Assembly (NCBI RefSeq): GCF_026342035.1
Contig: NZ_JAPENM010000004.1
Span: forward strand, 310,001 to 374,000
Direction: 5' to 3'
Origin: Aldersonia sp. NBC_00410
Lineage (GTDB): Bacteria; Actinomycetota; Actinomycetes; Mycobacteriales; Mycobacteriaceae
DNA: 64,000 nucleotides
Below, in pieces: positions 34,093 through 42,788 of this stretch (the stretch's first letter is position 1; the number at the start of each line of letters is the position of its first letter). Both the position numbers and the translations under genes were made by a program. Under the pieces are notes generated by a model. It had not been told where the DNA came from and searched no databases. It saw nothing but the letters and a program-made list of their open reading frames with translations.

Positions 34093-35166
34093 CTATCCCG
34101 CTGCCGCAATGGCGTTCGCGGGCACTTCGCGCCGCGACAGCACATCGAGTTGGTAGGAGACGATGGCGAGGGTGAACAGGCCGATCGCCATGCTCGACAG
34201 CGCACCGAAGCCTTCGGCCGCGAAATCCACCAGGGCGTTGAGCAGGGTGAAGATCAACGCAGCGGCACGCAACCAGCGCAACGGCCAGTCCCGGTCGGTT
34301 CGCTTGCGTGCGAACATCGCCGGGCACGCCAACGCGAAAGTCAGTATCGCGCTGACCATCAGGATGAAGGTCGAAATGCTCCAGCCCTCGAAATGCACGT
34401 CGACGTCGTCGTCGTTGTAGTAATCGCCGAACGCAATTGCCGACACGGCTCCGACCACGCTCAAGAACGACACGATGACCATCGTCCAGCCCACGACGGG
34501 GATCCAGCGCGGGCTGCGGAAGAAATCGGGAATCAGCCGCGGCACGAACTGTTGTAGCGCATACAAGCGCGCCGAAGTCGGCGTCGCCGCGACGATGAGC
34601 GCCCGGATGTGCTCCACCGCGGCATCGTCGGCGCCGGTCTCGGCGGCACGGTCGAGCAGCAGCAACGCGATGCGCCGCCGGTGCGGTGCCAGTCCGCGCG
34701 CGACCCCGTCGGCGGCGATACCCATCGCGCTCGCGAGGTACTCCCGCGCGCTCGGCGGCCGGACCGTGCGCAGGATGCGCGACCCCACCAGCACGACAAG
34801 CACCAGCACATACATGATCTCGGCGGACGGCCCGAAGAAGTAGTCGTTGTCTTTCGTGACGAACTTGCCGACCTCGTCGAGAAACAGCCCGAATCCGATG
34901 CCGCCGAGTACCACGCTCAGGATGCGGGCGCCGAAGCCGAGGGCAAGCCAGCCGATCAGCAGCGCGAGCATCATCATTGCTCCGCCGTAGAGCGCGTGCG
35001 CGATATGCAACGTGCCACCACCGACCTGCGGATAGCCGGTGATTTCGAGGTAGAGCCGGGTGAGCAGGATCGTCGCTATCGCGATGATCATGAACGATTC
35101 GGCCAGACTGGAACCGATGACGTTGCGGGTGATCAGGCCTTTGCCGTTGCCAGCGCGCGCGACCAT
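34093..35166 (-). CDS. Polytopic membrane protein, unknown function
   Basis: A 357-residue protein. An N-terminal cluster of about four helices (SFMIIAIATILLTRLYLEIT, HIAHALYGGAMMMLALLIGW, the GARILSVVLGGIGFGLF segment, MYVLVLVVLVG) is followed by a cytoplasmic helical domain rich in Arg/Ala (residues about 135-215). Four more helices lie in the C-terminal third, around VVGWTMVIVSFLSVVGAVSAI. The FLDEVGKFVTKDNDYFF segment between helices is distinctive. The family is not one I can name. An AGGAGAA site precedes ATG 35166. It is convergent with the carboxylase gene, 10 bp apart. Confidence 0.72.
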   Translation of the reverse strand: MVARAGNGKGLITRNVIGSSLAESFMIIAIATILLTRLYLEITGYPQVGGGTLHIAHALYGGAMMMLALLIGWLALGFGARILSVVLGGIGFGLFLDEVGKFVTKDNDYFFGPSAEIMYVLVLVVLVGSRILRTVRPPSAREYLASAMGIAADGVARGLAPHRRRIALLLLDRAAETGADDAAVEHIRALIVAATPTSARLYALQQFVPRLIPDFFRSPRWIPVVGWTMVIVSFLSVVGAVSAIAFGDYYNDDDVDVHFEGWSISTFILMVSAILTFALACPAMFARKRTDRDWPLRWLRAAALIFTLLNALVDFAAEGFGALSSMAIGLFTLAIVSYQLDVLSRREVPANAIAAAG

Positions 35167-35289
35167 CGAGTTCTCCTCTAATCGCTGCTCGAACCCCTCG
35201 AGTCAAGCACAGCGGCCCACGTCGGCGACGCGATTCGCGATGGCCGATTTCCGCTAGCGCCGGGCCGCTCGGTTCTGCACAGTGGACTC

Positions 35290-36777
35290 ATGACCACAGT
35301 CACCGCGCCGCAGACGAGCGAGCGGACTCTCGATTTCGACCGCTGCTATGGCGCGGCGTCGGCGCGGGATGCGCGGTTCGACGGACAGTTCGTCATCGCG
35401 GTGCGCACCACCGGCATCTACTGCCGTCCGTCGTGCCCGGCGATCACGCCCAAGCCGCGCAACGTCTCGTTTCTGCCCACCGCGGCGGCCGCTCAGCGGG
35501 CCGGGTACCGCGCCTGCCGTCGCTGCCTACCCGACGCGGCACCGGGTTCACCCGACTGGAATGTCCGGTCGGACCTCTCGGCCCGCGCAATGCGGTTGAT
35601 CGTCGACGGTGTCATCGACCGCGAAGGCGTCGCGGGACTTGCTGCGGCACTGGGCTATTCCCCCCGGCAATTGACCCGCGCACTCACCGAGGAACTCGGC
35701 GCAGGCCCGCTCGCGTTGGCCCGCGCGCATCGCGCCCAGACCGCGCGGCTGCTCATCCAGCGCACCCGGCTGCCGATGTCGGACGTCGCATTCGCGGCCG
35801 GGTTTGCCAGTATCAGGCAGTTCAACGACACCGTGCGCGAGGTGTTCGCGGCAACGCCGACCATGCTGCGCGCGGACGCTGCCCGCTTCACCGATTCCGC
35901 CCCGGCGGTCGGCACCATCGCGCTGCGGCTGCCCTACCGTGAGCCGCTCGACCACTCTTGGCTCGAGTGGTTCCTGCGCGCCCACGCCGTGCCCGGCATC
36001 GAAGACTGGACGGATGGGCGGTTCGTGCGCGGCCTGCGGCTGCCTCGCGACCACGGTGTCGCCCGGCTCGAGCTTCGGGCCGGGTACGTGCACGCGGAAC
36101 TGTCGCTCGCCGATATGCGCGACCTCGCCCCAGCCGTCGCCAAGCTTCGGCACCTGCTCGATCTCGACGCCGACCCGGCGGCGATCGACGCCGCCCTCCG
36201 GAGCGATCCCAGGCTTGCCGACGCCGTCGCCGCGACGCCCGGTATCCGGGTGCCCGGCAATCTCGACGGCCCCGAGCTGCTGATCCGGACCATGATCGGC
36301 CAGCAGATCTCGCTCGCTGCGGCGTCCGCGCACACCGCCCGACTCGTTGCCGAACTCGGCGACCCCGTCGACGGTGGCGAAGTCACCCAGCTGTTCCCTA
36401 CGCCGGCCGCGATTGCCGAGCACGGCGCACAGGTGTTGACCGGTCCGCGACGCCGCGTGCAGTCGGTGGTCGCCGCCGCGGAGGCGATTGCGGACGGGCG
36501 ACTGCGGCTGCACGCCGGGCGCAGCGCGGCGGAGTTGCGGGCCGATCTGCTCGCCCTCGACGGGGTCGGTCCCTGGACCGCGGACTACGTCGTGATGCGA
36601 CTGCTTGCCGATCCGGATGTCCTGCTCGGCTCGGATCTGGTGGTGCGCCGGGGAGCCGGCGAACTCGGGCTGGCGCTCGATGATTCCGCGCACTGGGCGC
36701 CCTGGCGCTCGTACGTATCCATGCACCTATGGCGGGCCGCGCTGGCTCGCCGCGAAGCGAGGAGGTCGACCCAATGA
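35290..36777 (+). CDS. Ada methyl-acceptor/AraC-type HTH/AlkA DNA glycosylase fusion
   Basis: A 495-residue alkylation-repair protein. The N-terminal Ada zinc domain has Cys45, Cys49, Cys76 and Cys79, the same 4-27-3 spacing as E. coli Ada Cys38/42/69/72; Cys45 would accept methyl groups from phosphotriesters. An AraC-type double helix-turn-helix occupies about residues 90-190 (GVAGLAAALGYSPRQLTRAL, then MSDVAFAAGFASIRQFNDTV). The AlkA 3-methyladenine glycosylase domain fills the rest, with helix-hairpin-helix LDGVGPWTADYVVMR and a putative catalytic Asp in LLGSDLVV. It probably both senses methylation damage and excises alkylated bases. The stop overlaps the ogt start (ATGA). Confidence 0.92.
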   Translation: MTTVTAPQTSERTLDFDRCYGAASARDARFDGQFVIAVRTTGIYCRPSCPAITPKPRNVSFLPTAAAAQRAGYRACRRCLPDAAPGSPDWNVRSDLSARAMRLIVDGVIDREGVAGLAAALGYSPRQLTRALTEELGAGPLALARAHRAQTARLLIQRTRLPMSDVAFAAGFASIRQFNDTVREVFAATPTMLRADAARFTDSAPAVGTIALRLPYREPLDHSWLEWFLRAHAVPGIEDWTDGRFVRGLRLPRDHGVARLELRAGYVHAELSLADMRDLAPAVAKLRHLLDLDADPAAIDAALRSDPRLADAVAATPGIRVPGNLDGPELLIRTMIGQQISLAAASAHTARLVAELGDPVDGGEVTQLFPTPAAIAEHGAQVLTGPRRRVQSVVAAAEAIADGRLRLHAGRSAAELRADLLALDGVGPWTADYVVMRLLADPDVLLGSDLVVRRGAGELGLALDDSAHWAPWRSYVSMHLWRAALARREARRSTQ

Positions 36778-37268
36778 ACGTCAGGCACGCAACGCAGGAG
36801 ACCCCGGTCGGTCCGTTCACGACGATGGTCGACGACGACGGCGTCGTACTCGCGTCCGGTTGGACCGCCGATCCCGAGACCCTGCGCACACTGATCCATC
36901 CGACGCTGCGTCCGACGGAGTCGGCGGCTCGCACCGAACTCGGCGAGATCACCCGGGCGGTCGCGGCGTATCACGGTGGCGATCTCACCGCCGTCGATGT
37001 CATCCCGGTCGCGCAGCGGTCCGGGGAGTTTCTCGAGCATGCGTGGCGGGTGCTGCGCAAGGTGCCGCCCGGAACCACGGTCACCTACCGAGCGTTCGGC
37101 GAGCTCGCCGGTCGACCGGCCGCGACCCGGGCGGCGGCGTCGGCGTGCGCACGCAATGCTGCGGCACTGTTCGTTCCGTGCCATCGTGTGATCCGCACCG
37201 ACGGCGGTATGGGTGGGTTCCGTTGGGGTACAGACGTCAAGCGCTGGTTGATCGCACACGAAGAATGA
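36774..37268 (+). CDS. ogt: Methylated-DNA--[protein]-cysteine S-methyltransferase
   Basis: A 164-residue O6-alkylguanine-DNA alkyltransferase. The N-terminal RNase H-like half is followed by the DNA-binding domain with GTTVTYRAFGELAGRP (recognition helix region) and the active-site PCHRV with Cys136. The suicide enzyme transfers the alkyl group from O6-methylguanine to itself. The RAAASACARNAAALFVPCHRV stretch replaces the usual R-A-V-G-x-A-x-x-x-N with RAAASACARN, a small deviation worth noting. AGGAGG lies 7 bases before ATG 36774, which overlaps the Ada-AlkA stop, so both are coexpressed on alkylation damage. Confidence 0.93.
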   Translation: MNVRHATQETPVGPFTTMVDDDGVVLASGWTADPETLRTLIHPTLRPTESAARTELGEITRAVAAYHGGDLTAVDVIPVAQRSGEFLEHAWRVLRKVPPGTTVTYRAFGELAGRPAATRAAASACARNAAALFVPCHRVIRTDGGMGGFRWGTDVKRWLIAHEE

Positions 37269-37300
37269 GACGCTGATCGCGTGGACCGGAGGGATGCTGC

Positions 37301-38476
37301 GTGACCGAGGACGAACCACAGCCAGTGGGCACGACGGATTCCACCGGCACGGACCGCGGTGTTGTGATCGGCCGCGGCCTGTGGTGGGTGGCCAAGTGGT
37401 CGCTGTGCATCGTCGCGATTGCTGCGGGCGCATGGGTACTCGGACACGTGCTGGCGGTGCTGTGGGTGGTCGTGCTGCCCGTGCTGCTCGCGGTCGTCGT
37501 CGCGACCGTGTTGTGGCCGCCGACGAATTTCCTCACCAGAGTCGGATTGCGGCCCGGCGCCGCGGCGGGATTGACGCTGTTCGGCTTCTTCGCGGTGGTG
37601 GGCGGCATCATCGCGCTGATCGTGCCGTCGGTGGTCGATCAGATACCGGACCTTGCCGACAAGTCGACCGACGGCGTGAACAAGGTCCGCGACTGGGTGC
37701 AGGGTCCGCCACTGAACGTCGAAGACGAGCAGATCGGCTCCGCGGTCGATGCCATCGTCTCCCGACTGCAAACCAGCGCGGACAAGATCGCCAGCGGTGT
37801 CTTCTCCGGGGTGAGCACCGCGACGTCGGTGTTGATCACAGTGTTCCTGGTGCTGGTGCTGTCGTTCTTCTTCATCAAGGACGGGCCGCGATTCCTGCCG
37901 TGGGTGCACGGGGTGACCGGCTCGCGTGGCGGTCGGCACATCGAGGCGGTGATGATCCGGTCCTGGTTCACCCTCGGCGGGTTCATCCGGACGCAGGCGC
38001 TGGTGAGCCTGATCGACGCGGTGTTCATCGGCGTGGGCCTGGTGATCCTCGGTGTACCGCTCGCCCTTGTCCTCGCGGTGATCACATTCTTCGGTGGTTT
38101 CATCCCGATGGTCGGCGCGTTCGTGGCCGGTGCGCTGGCCGTCCTGGTCGCGCTGGTAGCCAACGGCCTCACCACGGCCTTGATCGTGCTCGGGATCATC
38201 ATTGCGGTGCAGCAGATCGAGGGGAACCTGCTGCAACCGATGCTGCAGAGTCGCACGATGAAGCTGCACCCGGTGATCGTGTTGCTGGCCGTCACCGCGG
38301 GTGGCTCGCTCTACGGCATCCCCGGCGCATTCCTGGCCGTCCCGGTCGCGGCGGTCGCGGCGGTGGTCATCCGCTACATCAGCGAACAGATCGACCTCCT
38401 CGCGCCGCCGGCGAACCCACCGGAAGAACCTATCCGGCAGTCGCTGCAAGACGAGAGCCTGCCCGACCCCGAATAA
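37301..38476 (+). CDS. AI-2E family transporter (YdiK/PerM-like)
   Basis: A 391-residue membrane protein. About eight helices surround a cytoplasmic or periplasmic middle domain (residues about 110-180). The last helices contain the family signature around FFGGFIPMVGAFVAGALAVLVAL and GIIIAVQQIEGNLLQPMLQS. The family was named for AI-2 export but includes sodium/proton antiporters and proteins of unknown transport role. GTG 37301 follows GGAGGG. Its 3' end overlaps the convergent sbcC gene by 47 bases, which is unusual. Confidence 0.9.
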   Translation: MTEDEPQPVGTTDSTGTDRGVVIGRGLWWVAKWSLCIVAIAAGAWVLGHVLAVLWVVVLPVLLAVVVATVLWPPTNFLTRVGLRPGAAAGLTLFGFFAVVGGIIALIVPSVVDQIPDLADKSTDGVNKVRDWVQGPPLNVEDEQIGSAVDAIVSRLQTSADKIASGVFSGVSTATSVLITVFLVLVLSFFFIKDGPRFLPWVHGVTGSRGGRHIEAVMIRSWFTLGGFIRTQALVSLIDAVFIGVGLVILGVPLALVLAVITFFGGFIPMVGAFVAGALAVLVALVANGLTTALIVLGIIIAVQQIEGNLLQPMLQSRTMKLHPVIVLLAVTAGGSLYGIPGAFLAVPVAAVAAVVIRYISEQIDLLAPPANPPEEPIRQSLQDESLPDPE

Positions 38477-41441
38477 CGTGCAGCCGGCTGGGTATTCGCT
38501 GCCGCATCTCGTCGACATGGCTGACGATGCCCACCACCCGGCCACCGGCGCGTAGTTCGTCGAGCACCCCCATCACGGCGTCGAGCGTCTCGCTGTCCAG
38601 CGTCCCGAATCCTTCGTCGATGAACATGGTGTCGAGCACCCGCCCGCCGCTCTGCTCGGCGACCGTGTCCGACAGGCCGAGCGCGAGTGCGAGCGAGGCC
38701 AGGAACGTCTCGCCCCCGGACAGCGACTTCGCCGGGCGGACCTCGCCGGTGTAGTCGTCGCGCACGTCCAGACCGAGTCCGCCTCGTTTGCCGCGCGGTC
38801 CGGCGGCATCGGTGTGCACGAATTCGTAACGCCCACCCGACATTCGGCGCAGCCGCGCCGATCCCGCCAGCGCGACCTCCTCCAGCCGGGCAGCGAGAAC
38901 ATAGGAGCGCAGCGACATGCGGCGGGTGTTCTCGCCACGACCGGCCACCAGATCGGCGACTGCGGCCAACTCGTCCTGCTGCTTGCGTAGCGGCGTGAAC
39001 TTCTCCACCGCCGTCCAGAACTGGGTGACGAGTTGTTCGAGCTGACGCGCCCGGCGTTGCGCCGCCGCATGTTCCGATACGGCCAGCGTGTGCGCCCGCG
39101 CCGCGTCCGAGGCTCGCGCCGCGACCGCGGCGACGTCGATGCCGAGTGTGTCGTCGAGGGCGACGATGTCGGGTTCGGCCAGCACGGCCACCGCATGCGC
39201 ACGGCGGTCACCGGCCGCGGCGATCGATGCCTCCGTGCGCTCGATCCATTCGGTCGCACGCTGTGCCGCACGTACCTCGCTCGCGTCCGCGAAACCCGCC
39301 TCGCGCAACAACGTCTGTGCACGCCGCTCCAGTTCGTGCGCGGCGTTGGCCGCGGCGTGCGCCTCCGCGCGCGCCCGGCGCAACTCACTCGCCGCGGTGA
39401 CAAGTGCATCGATCCGGGCGTGCCGGTGGCGCACCGTCTCGTCGGTGCCTGCCGCGGCACGCAGCCGCTCACCGAGTTCGGCGATCCGGGCGGCGAGAGT
39501 CTGCCGCCGCTCGCGCAAGACACCGGCACGTCGCTCGAGCTGGTGCAGCTCGCGCGCGAGTTCGGCTTCGCGACAGCACAATTCGTTGAGCTGCGTGGCA
39601 AGCCGGTCCGCTTCGCGTCCGCCCTTCTTCGCCTGCGCGAGCGCTGCACCGGCCGCCTCGAGACGAGCGGCCAGCTCGCCCGCATCGCCGTCGCCGCCCC
39701 GGGCGACGCATGCTTCGATCCGGATGCGCAGCCCGGACACGACAGCACCTGCCTCGTCCCGCCGCTCGGCCGCGCGACGCTCGGCCTGTACCGCTGCCTG
39801 CTCCTGCGCGTCGGTCACCGTCGAGTCGGTCGGGGCGGCGGGTGCCGGATGCTCGGTGGCACCGCACACCTGACACGGTTCACCATCGATGAGACCCGCG
39901 GCGAGCTCCGCCGCCATCCCGGACAGGCGACGCTCACGCAGGTCGAGCTCGTGCTCGCGGGCATCACTGTGTGCCACACGGGCGCGCTCGAAATTCCCCT
40001 GCGCAGAAGCTAGTTCGCTGCGCAGACCGGCCAGTTCGACCGCGGCCGCGGCCACGTCCTTGGCCCGGTTACGCTCGGCGGTGCGTGCCGGGAGCGCGGC
40101 GGCACACTCTCGCGCCGTCCGTAATTCCGCTTCGGCCGCGTCGATCTGCGCCGGCATCGCGGTACGCGCCGTCCTGGCGGCCTCGATCCCCGCATCGGTC
40201 TGCTCCACATCCGCGCAGCACTGTTCGTGTTCGGCAGCAAGCGCGTCCGCGGTGTCGGCGACCTCGACAAGATCGCCGAGTCGGCCCAACTCGACGGTCC
40301 ACGCACGGATCTCGTCGTCCAGGTGCGTACCCGCAGTGGGGTCGACGCCGGCAGCTGGGTTCACGAAGGCCCCCAGCGCATCCACCACCGCGCGGCCACC
40401 GTCGATCGCGGCGAGCCGGTCGGCGCATAGCTTGGCAATGTCTGCCGCGTTGTCGGCTCGGTGCTGCGCGTCCGTGGCTTCGGTGACAGCCGCAGCGGCG
40501 GGAACGGCGCGGTGGGCACGGGCCGCCTCGGCAGCGCACGCCACGCGTTCCGCCAGACTCGTTTCGAGATCGGCGAGTTGCTCGCGCGCGACGGCACGTC
40601 GGCGGCGCAGCTCCGCGACCCGCCGAGCGTCGTCGAGTTCGGCGGTCGCGACGTCCGCCGCGCCGCGGGAGTGTTCGACCGCCTCGTGTGTGGCCACGAG
40701 TTCGCCGCGGACAGTGGCGAGTAGGTCCGTCGCCCAGACGTATTGCTCCTCCGGCTCCGTGGTCGGCGGCGGTCCGTCGACCTCCGCGGTGACGTTCACC
40801 TGGGCAATCAGCCGACCGATCTCGTCGTGATGCGCGGCGAGGGCAGCCGCACCCGCGCGGCGCCGGTCGGCGAGCCACTCCTCGGCGGTACCGAATCGTT
40901 CGGTGTCGAACAATCGCTCCAGTAGCAGCTCGCGGTCGTCGTTGTCGGTGCGCAGGAACCGCGCAAAATCGCCCTGTGGCAGGAGTACGACCTGAAAGAA
41001 CTGATCGGCGCTCATGCCGAGCAGCCGATTCACCTCGTCGCCGACATCGCTGATCCGCGAAAGGTGCTGCCCGTCACCGTCGAGCCAGGTCAGCCGCGCC
41101 TTCGCGGGGCGGGTGCGCATCCCCGAGCCGTCCCGCTTGGGGCGAGCGAATTCCGGGCTACGGGTGAGCCGAACGCGGCGCCCGCCGATCGTCGCCTCGA
41201 GGGACACCGTCGGCACGGTGTCGACGCCAGCGTGGTCGGAGCGCAGCCGCTTCGCTTCCCGGCGTGCGCCCGGCACCGTGCCGTAGAGGGCGTAGGAGAT
41301 CGCGTCCAGCACAGTGGTCTTACCCGCTCCCGTCTGCCCGTGCAGCAGAAACAGTCCGTCGGCACCCAGCTCGTCGAAATCGACGTTGGCGGTCTCGGCG
41401 AACGGGCCGAACGCGGTTATCTCGAGTGTGTGCAGCCTCAC
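38430..41441 (-). CDS. sbcC: Exonuclease SbcC (SMC-like ATPase of the SbcCD nuclease)
   Basis: A 1,003-residue ABC-type ATPase. Walker A is LLHGQTGAGKTTVLDAISYALYG (P-loop GQTGAGKTT at residues 35-43). Long, Ala/Arg/Glu-rich coiled coils surround a central zinc hook GEPCQVCGATEHP (near residue 520). The C-terminal signature is KSLSGGETFLASLALALGL and Walker B is MFIDEGFGTLD. With SbcD it processes hairpins and protein-blocked double-strand ends. GTG 41441 overlaps the sbcD stop by 4 bases. The last 47 bases overlap the convergent AI-2E gene. Confidence 0.95.
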   Translation of the reverse strand: MRLHTLEITAFGPFAETANVDFDELGADGLFLLHGQTGAGKTTVLDAISYALYGTVPGARREAKRLRSDHAGVDTVPTVSLEATIGGRRVRLTRSPEFARPKRDGSGMRTRPAKARLTWLDGDGQHLSRISDVGDEVNRLLGMSADQFFQVVLLPQGDFARFLRTDNDDRELLLERLFDTERFGTAEEWLADRRRAGAAALAAHHDEIGRLIAQVNVTAEVDGPPPTTEPEEQYVWATDLLATVRGELVATHEAVEHSRGAADVATAELDDARRVAELRRRRAVAREQLADLETSLAERVACAAEAARAHRAVPAAAAVTEATDAQHRADNAADIAKLCADRLAAIDGGRAVVDALGAFVNPAAGVDPTAGTHLDDEIRAWTVELGRLGDLVEVADTADALAAEHEQCCADVEQTDAGIEAARTARTAMPAQIDAAEAELRTARECAAALPARTAERNRAKDVAAAAVELAGLRSELASAQGNFERARVAHSDAREHELDLRERRLSGMAAELAAGLIDGEPCQVCGATEHPAPAAPTDSTVTDAQEQAAVQAERRAAERRDEAGAVVSGLRIRIEACVARGGDGDAGELAARLEAAGAALAQAKKGGREADRLATQLNELCCREAELARELHQLERRAGVLRERRQTLAARIAELGERLRAAAGTDETVRHRHARIDALVTAASELRRARAEAHAAANAAHELERRAQTLLREAGFADASEVRAAQRATEWIERTEASIAAAGDRRAHAVAVLAEPDIVALDDTLGIDVAAVAARASDAARAHTLAVSEHAAAQRRARQLEQLVTQFWTAVEKFTPLRKQQDELAAVADLVAGRGENTRRMSLRSYVLAARLEEVALAGSARLRRMSGGRYEFVHTDAAGPRGKRGGLGLDVRDDYTGEVRPAKSLSGGETFLASLALALGLSDTVAEQSGGRVLDTMFIDEGFGTLDSETLDAVMGVLDELRAGGRVVGIVSHVDEMRQRIPSRLHVIRGRAGSRLAATAG

Positions 41442-42649
41442 GCGGACGCCGCCCACTCGGCGACGAGCTCGGCGTCGGACGTGCTGTCGGGGCGCTCGCG
41501 GACCGCTGTGTTGTCGGGGCGTTCCCGGACCGCGGCGGCGAGAGCCTGCTCCACCCAGCCGAGTTCGTCCTGCGTCGGCTCAGCGTGCACGTCGGTGAGG
41601 AAGTTACGGGCGATCTCGACATCGCTTCGGCCCTCGACCCGCTCACGATAGGCGAGATCGGGACGCCCCGAGGGGGGCTGCCATTCGATATGCACCGCGA
41701 GCGGAAACCGCGCCTGCAGCCGCCGCATCGCCTCCACCGGGCGCACGTCGTCGATGAGAACCGCTGCGACGTAGTGGTCCTCGGCGGCAGCGAGATCCGC
41801 ACGAGTCAGCAGTTCGTCGAGAGTTCCGGTAAGCCGGCTGAGCCCACGGACCAACGGCAGCGCGCACCGTTGTACGCTGCGCAGGCCGGATTCGTCTAAA
41901 TCGATGAGCCACACAGCCTTTCGATGCGAACTTTCACCGAACGAGTAGGGCAGCGGAGAACCGGAGTAGCGGATCGCCTCGGTGACCTGCTGCGGCGAAT
42001 GCAGATGGCCCAGGGCGACGTAATCGATACCGTCGAAACACGCTGCGGGAACGGTCTCGACACCACCGACGGAGATCGACCGCTCCGATCCCGCCGCGGC
42101 GGCACCGGACACGAACGCATGCGCGAGCACGACCGAACGGACGCCGTCGCGCGCCGCGATATCGGCGCGCACCCGCGCCATCGCGGCGTCGACGATCTCG
42201 GCGTGCGAACGCGCCTGCGGAACACCGAGTTCGGCACGGGTGAGCTCGGGCTCGAGGTACGGCAGTCCGTAGAACGCGACCTCGCCATGCTCGTCGGGCA
42301 GCAGCACCGGACGGTCGACATCGGCGACCGTGGTGAACAGATGCAGGCCGCCTGCGGCGGCGAACCGGGCGCCGGCACCGAGCCGAGCAGGCGAGTCGTG
42401 GTTGCCCGAGGTCGCGACGATCACCGCACCCGCGGCGCGGATCGCCTCGAAACCCTTGTTGCAGACGACGATGGCGTCCGCACCCGGGATCGACCGGTCA
42501 TAGACATCACCGGGTAGCACGACGACGTCGACGTCGTGCGCGGCCACCAGCTCCGCGATCGCGCGGAGCGTGGCGGCCTGATCGGCGAGCAGGTCGACAC
42601 CGTGGAAGGTACGACCGATGTGCCAATCGGAGGTGTGCAAAATCCGCAT
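41438..42649 (-). CDS. sbcD: Exonuclease SbcD (Mre11-like nuclease)
   Basis: A 403-residue metallophosphoesterase-fold nuclease. The metal-binding motifs are MRILHTSDWHIGRT, DVVVLPGDVYDRS, ATSGNHDSPARLG, VLAHAFVSG and VALGHLHSPQ. A C-terminal capping domain runs from about 270. ATG 42649 starts at the conserved MRILHTSDWH and lies 7 bases after TACCGT. A GTG-type extension of 10 residues upstream was rejected. Near the end a 27-bp tandem duplication gives VRERPDNTA-VRERPDSTS. Operon with sbcC. Confidence 0.95.
   Translation of the reverse strand: MRILHTSDWHIGRTFHGVDLLADQAATLRAIAELVAAHDVDVVVLPGDVYDRSIPGADAIVVCNKGFEAIRAAGAVIVATSGNHDSPARLGAGARFAAAGGLHLFTTVADVDRPVLLPDEHGEVAFYGLPYLEPELTRAELGVPQARSHAEIVDAAMARVRADIAARDGVRSVVLAHAFVSGAAAAGSERSISVGGVETVPAACFDGIDYVALGHLHSPQQVTEAIRYSGSPLPYSFGESSHRKAVWLIDLDESGLRSVQRCALPLVRGLSRLTGTLDELLTRADLAAAEDHYVAAVLIDDVRPVEAMRRLQARFPLAVHIEWQPPSGRPDLAYRERVEGRSDVEIARNFLTDVHAEPTQDELGWVEQALAAAVRERPDNTAVRERPDSTSDAELVAEWAASA
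41481..41534. repeat. 27-bp imperfect tandem repeat inside sbcD
   Basis: Two units (41481-41507 and 41508-41534), in phase with the reading frame, encode VRERPDNTA and VRERPDSTS just before the SbcD C-terminus. They lie outside the nuclease motifs. Confidence 0.8.
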
Positions 42650-42656
42650 GACACCG

Positions 42657-42662
42657 ACGGTA
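42657..42662 (-). promoter_or_regulatory. Putative -10 element (TACCGT) of sbcDC
   Basis: TACCGT on the minus strand ends 7 bases before ATG 42649; a likely leaderless promoter. Confidence 0.45.
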
Positions 42663-42708
42663 GGAGATGACACCGACAAGTCCGTTGCGCCTCGGCGCGT
42701 TTCGCCTT

Positions 42709-42763
42709 ACCAATCGCGAAGCGATGATGATCCGCGACCAATCGCGAAGCGATGATGATCCGC
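42709..42763. repeat. 28-bp tandem repeat in the sbcD-rmuC intergenic region
   Basis: Two adjacent copies (42709-42736 and 42737-42763) of a unit beginning ACCAATCGCGAAGCGATG, identical over 27 bases. Each contains the small inverted repeat TCGC-GAA-GCGA. They sit in the 139-bp divergent gap and could be a repetitive extragenic element or regulator sites. Confidence 0.85.
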
Positions 42764-42788
42764 ACTGCAAATCACGAACCTGTCGGAG

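Noticed and set aside
42701-42770. CRISPR array
   Set aside because: Only two adjacent copies of the 28-bp unit with no spacers and no cas genes in the window.
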